Source: Roseiflexus sp. RS-1
GTDB taxonomy: Bacteria; Chloroflexota; Chloroflexia; Chloroflexales; Roseiflexaceae
NCBI RefSeq assembly: GCF_000016665.1
Contig: NC_009523.1
Location: 2,046,001-2,110,000, forward strand
Reading direction: 5' to 3'
DNA length: 64,000 nucleotides
Numbering within the stretch: the stretch's first letter is position 1; each line of letters opens with the position of its first letter. The notes beneath the pieces are model-generated. The model was not told the origin of the DNA. It ran no database searches and saw only the letters and a program-made list of their open reading frames with translations. This document shows, one piece after another, positions 61,890-64,000 of this stretch. A program made the position numbers and the translations under genes.

Positions 61890-63476
61890 TCACCTCCCAT
61901 CGTTGCTCAGCCACTCCTGGCGGTAATCACGCCCGATAACCACGACAATATCGACATTATATCCCGGCGGCGGCGCATCAGGCGGCGCCGTCGCCAGGAC
62001 GTAGCGCGCTTCGATACCCAGCGCCTCCGCCAGGCGGCGGCGTGTTTCCGGTCGTCCGCTGTAGTCGATGATCACCGTGTGTTCATAGATGCGGGTGACA
62101 GTCGCCGGATCGGCAATGATAAACCCGCGATCTGCAAGGAAAGCGCTCACACGTCCGGCGATCCCTTCGACACGGGCGCCGTTGAGCACCTGGACAACCG
62201 TGTCCGGCTCGGCGACGGCGGGGAGCAGGGTGGGCGTTGGTTGCGCCGGGTCGAGCGGCGGCGAATCAGGTGCAGCCGCCTGGGTCGGCAGACTCGTAAT
62301 CGATGGTGCAACGCTCAGGTCTGGTCCAGCCTTCCAGCGCGCCACCAGCGCCGCCAGATCGGTCGGGTTCCAGTAAATATCCGAGCCGTCCTCGCGGTCG
62401 ATTGCCACATCGTTCGGATTGATTGAGAGTTGCAAAATGCGATTGCCATCGAGATCGCGCGCCAGCGCCGCCAGTTCCGCTGCCGCGCGCAGATCGGAGA
62501 CCGGCAGGGTAGTGCGCACATGTTCGCTGACGACCTCGATCCAGCGTGGGAGCAGCGCTGCGTTATCGAGCAATCCACGGGCGCGCACCTGATCGAGGAG
62601 CGCGCGCAACACCTGCTGCTGCCGCCTGCCCCGCTCGAAATCACTGCTGCCATGGCGCGTGCGGGCGTAGATCAGCGCCATGCGCCCATCGAGCACTTGC
62701 AGACCCGCTGGAATATAGATCCGCTCAACGCCATAGTTTTCGGTGGGATATTCTGCATCGAGGATCGGCGCCGGTACGTCAATCAGCACACCGCCGACCG
62801 TATCGACGAGTCGCTCAAAGCCGCGAAAATCGACCTGTGCGATGTAGTCGACCGTGACGCCGAGGAATTGCTCGACTGCTTCAGCTGCGAGTGCGCCGCC
62901 AGCCGCCGATGGATCGGTTGCTGCGCCATAGAGCGCGGCAGCGTTGGCGTACCCGTATCCATAGGCAGCGTTGATCTTTGCCCAACCGAGGTGTGGGATC
63001 GGCGCGACTGAGTCGCGTGGGATCGAGAGCATACTGGCAGTGCGCGCCTGCGGATCGACCCGCACCAGGATCAGCGTGTCGCTGCGCACCCCCTCTTCGG
63101 GGTTTGGGCGACGATCAACCCCGAGCAGCAGCACGGTAAAAGGACGGCTCAACAACTGTGTTGAGGGTTGGTCGGACGTTGCGGGAGCCGTTGCCGCAAC
63201 GGTTGCGTCGTGGTTCGAGGGTTGGAGCGTGGTTGGAAGCGGCAATGGAGCAGTCGTTGCGCGCTGGCGTGGATCTTCCTGTTCGAGGCGCTCCAGGACG
63301 CGACCGGCCTGACGCAGCGCCATGACGCCAGCGGTCAAAAGCGCCAGCAGCGCCAGCGCTCCAATTGCCAGCGCAAACGTGGTCCAACTGGTGGTGCGCC
63401 GTGCACGCCGGCGTGCTGCAATGCGCTCGCGCGCTGTCGTACCGTTTCCGGATCGTTGCCGATAATCATTTGCCAC
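61890..63476 (-). CDS. LytR-CpsA-Psr (LCP) family protein with LytR_C domain
   Basis: This protein is 528 aa from GTG 63476, where AGGA is suitably placed; an ATG at 63539 precedes the promoter -10 and is excluded. A basic N-terminus precedes one membrane helix (~31-52). The external LCP domain (~115-350) has LLLGVDRRPNPEEGVRSDTL, SMLSIPRDS, and YARTRHGSSDFERGRRQQQV with the Arg cluster that binds the lipid phosphate. The C-terminal LytR_C domain (~425-520) begins VVQVLNGARVEG. LCP enzymes attach glycopolymers to the cell envelope. First gene of the five-gene operon. Confidence 0.92.
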   Translation of the reverse strand: MANDYRQRSGNGTTARERIAARRRARRTTSWTTFALAIGALALLALLTAGVMALRQAGRVLERLEQEDPRQRATTAPLPLPTTLQPSNHDATVAATAPATSDQPSTQLLSRPFTVLLLGVDRRPNPEEGVRSDTLILVRVDPQARTASMLSIPRDSVAPIPHLGWAKINAAYGYGYANAAALYGAATDPSAAGGALAAEAVEQFLGVTVDYIAQVDFRGFERLVDTVGGVLIDVPAPILDAEYPTENYGVERIYIPAGLQVLDGRMALIYARTRHGSSDFERGRRQQQVLRALLDQVRARGLLDNAALLPRWIEVVSEHVRTTLPVSDLRAAAELAALARDLDGNRILQLSINPNDVAIDREDGSDIYWNPTDLAALVARWKAGPDLSVAPSITSLPTQAAAPDSPPLDPAQPTPTLLPAVAEPDTVVQVLNGARVEGIAGRVSAFLADRGFIIADPATVTRIYEHTVIIDYSGRPETRRRLAEALGIEARYVLATAPPDAPPPGYNVDIVVVIGRDYRQEWLSNDGR

Positions 63477-63512
63477 ATGCAATCCTCGTGCAGGATCGAT
63501 TTCTGGCGCGTG

Positions 63513-63521
63513 ATTATACCA
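63513..63521 (-). promoter_or_regulatory. Extended -10 promoter of the LCP-Uma2-GH13-SUFU-STAS operon
   Basis: TGGTATAAT, a perfect extended -10, lies 37 bp upstream of GTG 63476. No clear -35. Confidence 0.7.
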
Positions 63522-63541
63522 TAGCGCTCGTATCCTCATAT

Positions 63542-63571
63542 TTGACAGATGCCATAAATGTCGTGTATTCT
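63542..63571 (+). promoter_or_regulatory. Plus-strand promoter with long untranslated stretch behind it
   Basis: TTGACA (63542-63547), 18-bp spacer, TATTCT (63566-63571). The next plus-strand gene starts ~300 bp later, so this may drive a long leader or a small RNA. Confidence 0.5.
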
Positions 63572-63876
63572 ATAAGTACGACAGTCAGGCGTTATGACTG
63601 CACGAAATAGCGTCATTATTAAGGGTTTATCAAACGTGACGTTTCGACACAACAGCGACAGGACGCATACCGAAATCGACCGATGCGCACTATGCGCAGC
63701 GATCGTCGGAGATTCTGCTATTGTTTGCACTGTTGCCCGGCGATGCGTCACACGCTCCTTCAGGGTGGTGCTCTCTGCGAGCGCCGCTGATGTCATACGC
63801 GCTCGAGCGTAGGGTCATTCCCCCTTCGCCAGAGCGCAGTGAGTTGGCTTTGCAGCTTCTGGAAAGGGGGAAAGGC
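63572..63876. other. Gap before the HNH endonuclease gene
   Basis: No protein gene is supported here; short frames on both strands lack ribosome binding sites. It begins with a promoter-like sequence and could be a leader or small RNA. No terminator was identified. Confidence 0.4.
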
Positions 63877-64000
63877 TTGGGGCAACGAGTTCTTGTTCTC
63901 AACGCAAGCTACGAGCCGCTACAGTTTATTTCTGTTCGTCGCGCGATCGTTCTCTTGCTGCAGGATAAAGCAGAGCTGGTCGAAGCTGCCCAGCAGCGTC
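63877..64000 (+). CDS. HNH endonuclease (N-terminal part, runs off the window)
   Basis: A TTG start at 63877 follows the purine-rich GGAAAGGGGGAAAGG. The product begins [20 protein letters not shown] then [14 protein letters not shown], the conserved start of a family of ~170-190 aa HNH endonucleases widespread in Chloroflexota, cyanobacteria and actinobacteria. The HNH motif itself lies beyond the window. The frame is open further upstream to a TGA near 63787, so an alternative start cannot be excluded. Confidence 0.75.
   Translation, partial: MGQRVLVLNASYEPLQFISVRRAIVLLLQDKAELVEAAQQR

Overview
The window is GC-rich DNA from a filamentous anoxygenic phototroph-type member of the Chloroflexota. 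The gene content, the domain style (kinase-FHA-proline/threonine-linker proteins) and the recalled protein sequences point to Roseiflexus or a close relative. This assignment rests on recognition, not on a search. No rRNA, tRNA or CRISPR array was seen.

Region 1 (1-21790) is a one-strand signalling block. It opens with the 3' end of an FHA domain fused to a phage-tail protein I domain, as found at the end of contractile injection system loci, followed by a methyltransferase. Then come six large proteins built from shared parts: three active-looking Ser/Thr kinases with FHA domains, two kinase-less FHA proteins, and one pseudokinase-FHA protein. After the FHA all share two beta-sandwich domains, and all but one then have a single transmembrane helix and a variable, presumably external C-terminus. 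The layout recalls threonine-phosphorylation control of type VI secretion (PpkA/Fha).

Region 2 (21794-34547) starts with a convergent 2-oxoacid dehydrogenase E2 gene. It then becomes an accessory island: a decayed PIN toxin/antitoxin pair and an array of RHS polymorphic-toxin tip cassettes, each followed by a candidate immunity gene (deaminase-like stub/DUF416, PD-(D/E)XK-like/unknown immunity, HNH-like/SUKH, nucleotidyltransferase-like/small immunity). A 1.83 kb module (RHS core plus an oppositely oriented PIN gene pair) occurs twice exactly 4,920 bp apart. A truncated signal-peptide-bearing RHS-type N-terminus with a G7 tract closes the array.

Region 3 (34718-47046) is mostly housekeeping: a two-domain peptidoglycan hydrolase, UV-damage endonuclease divergent from glutamyl-tRNA synthetase, an atypical FHA protein, a DUF190-CBS protein, a polyprenyl diphosphate synthase, a histidine phosphatase, a TPR-like membrane protein and a HerA-type ATPase.

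Region 4 (47291-64000) holds a 1512-aa secreted repeat protein with a clear promoter and terminator, a degenerate cyanophycin-synthetase-like protein, an M20 peptidase, a Tat-exported glucosaminidase-like protein, methylglyoxal synthase, and an arsR-thioredoxin-permease operon with its operator inside the promoter. A tightly overlapping LCP-Uma2-GH13-SUFU-STAS operon follows, and the start of an HNH endonuclease gene runs off the end. Strong promoters, mostly TTGACA/TATAAT-like or extended -10 (TGnTATAmT), are recognisable throughout. Three copies of a dispersed intergenic repeat lie at 2661, 36730 and 47110.
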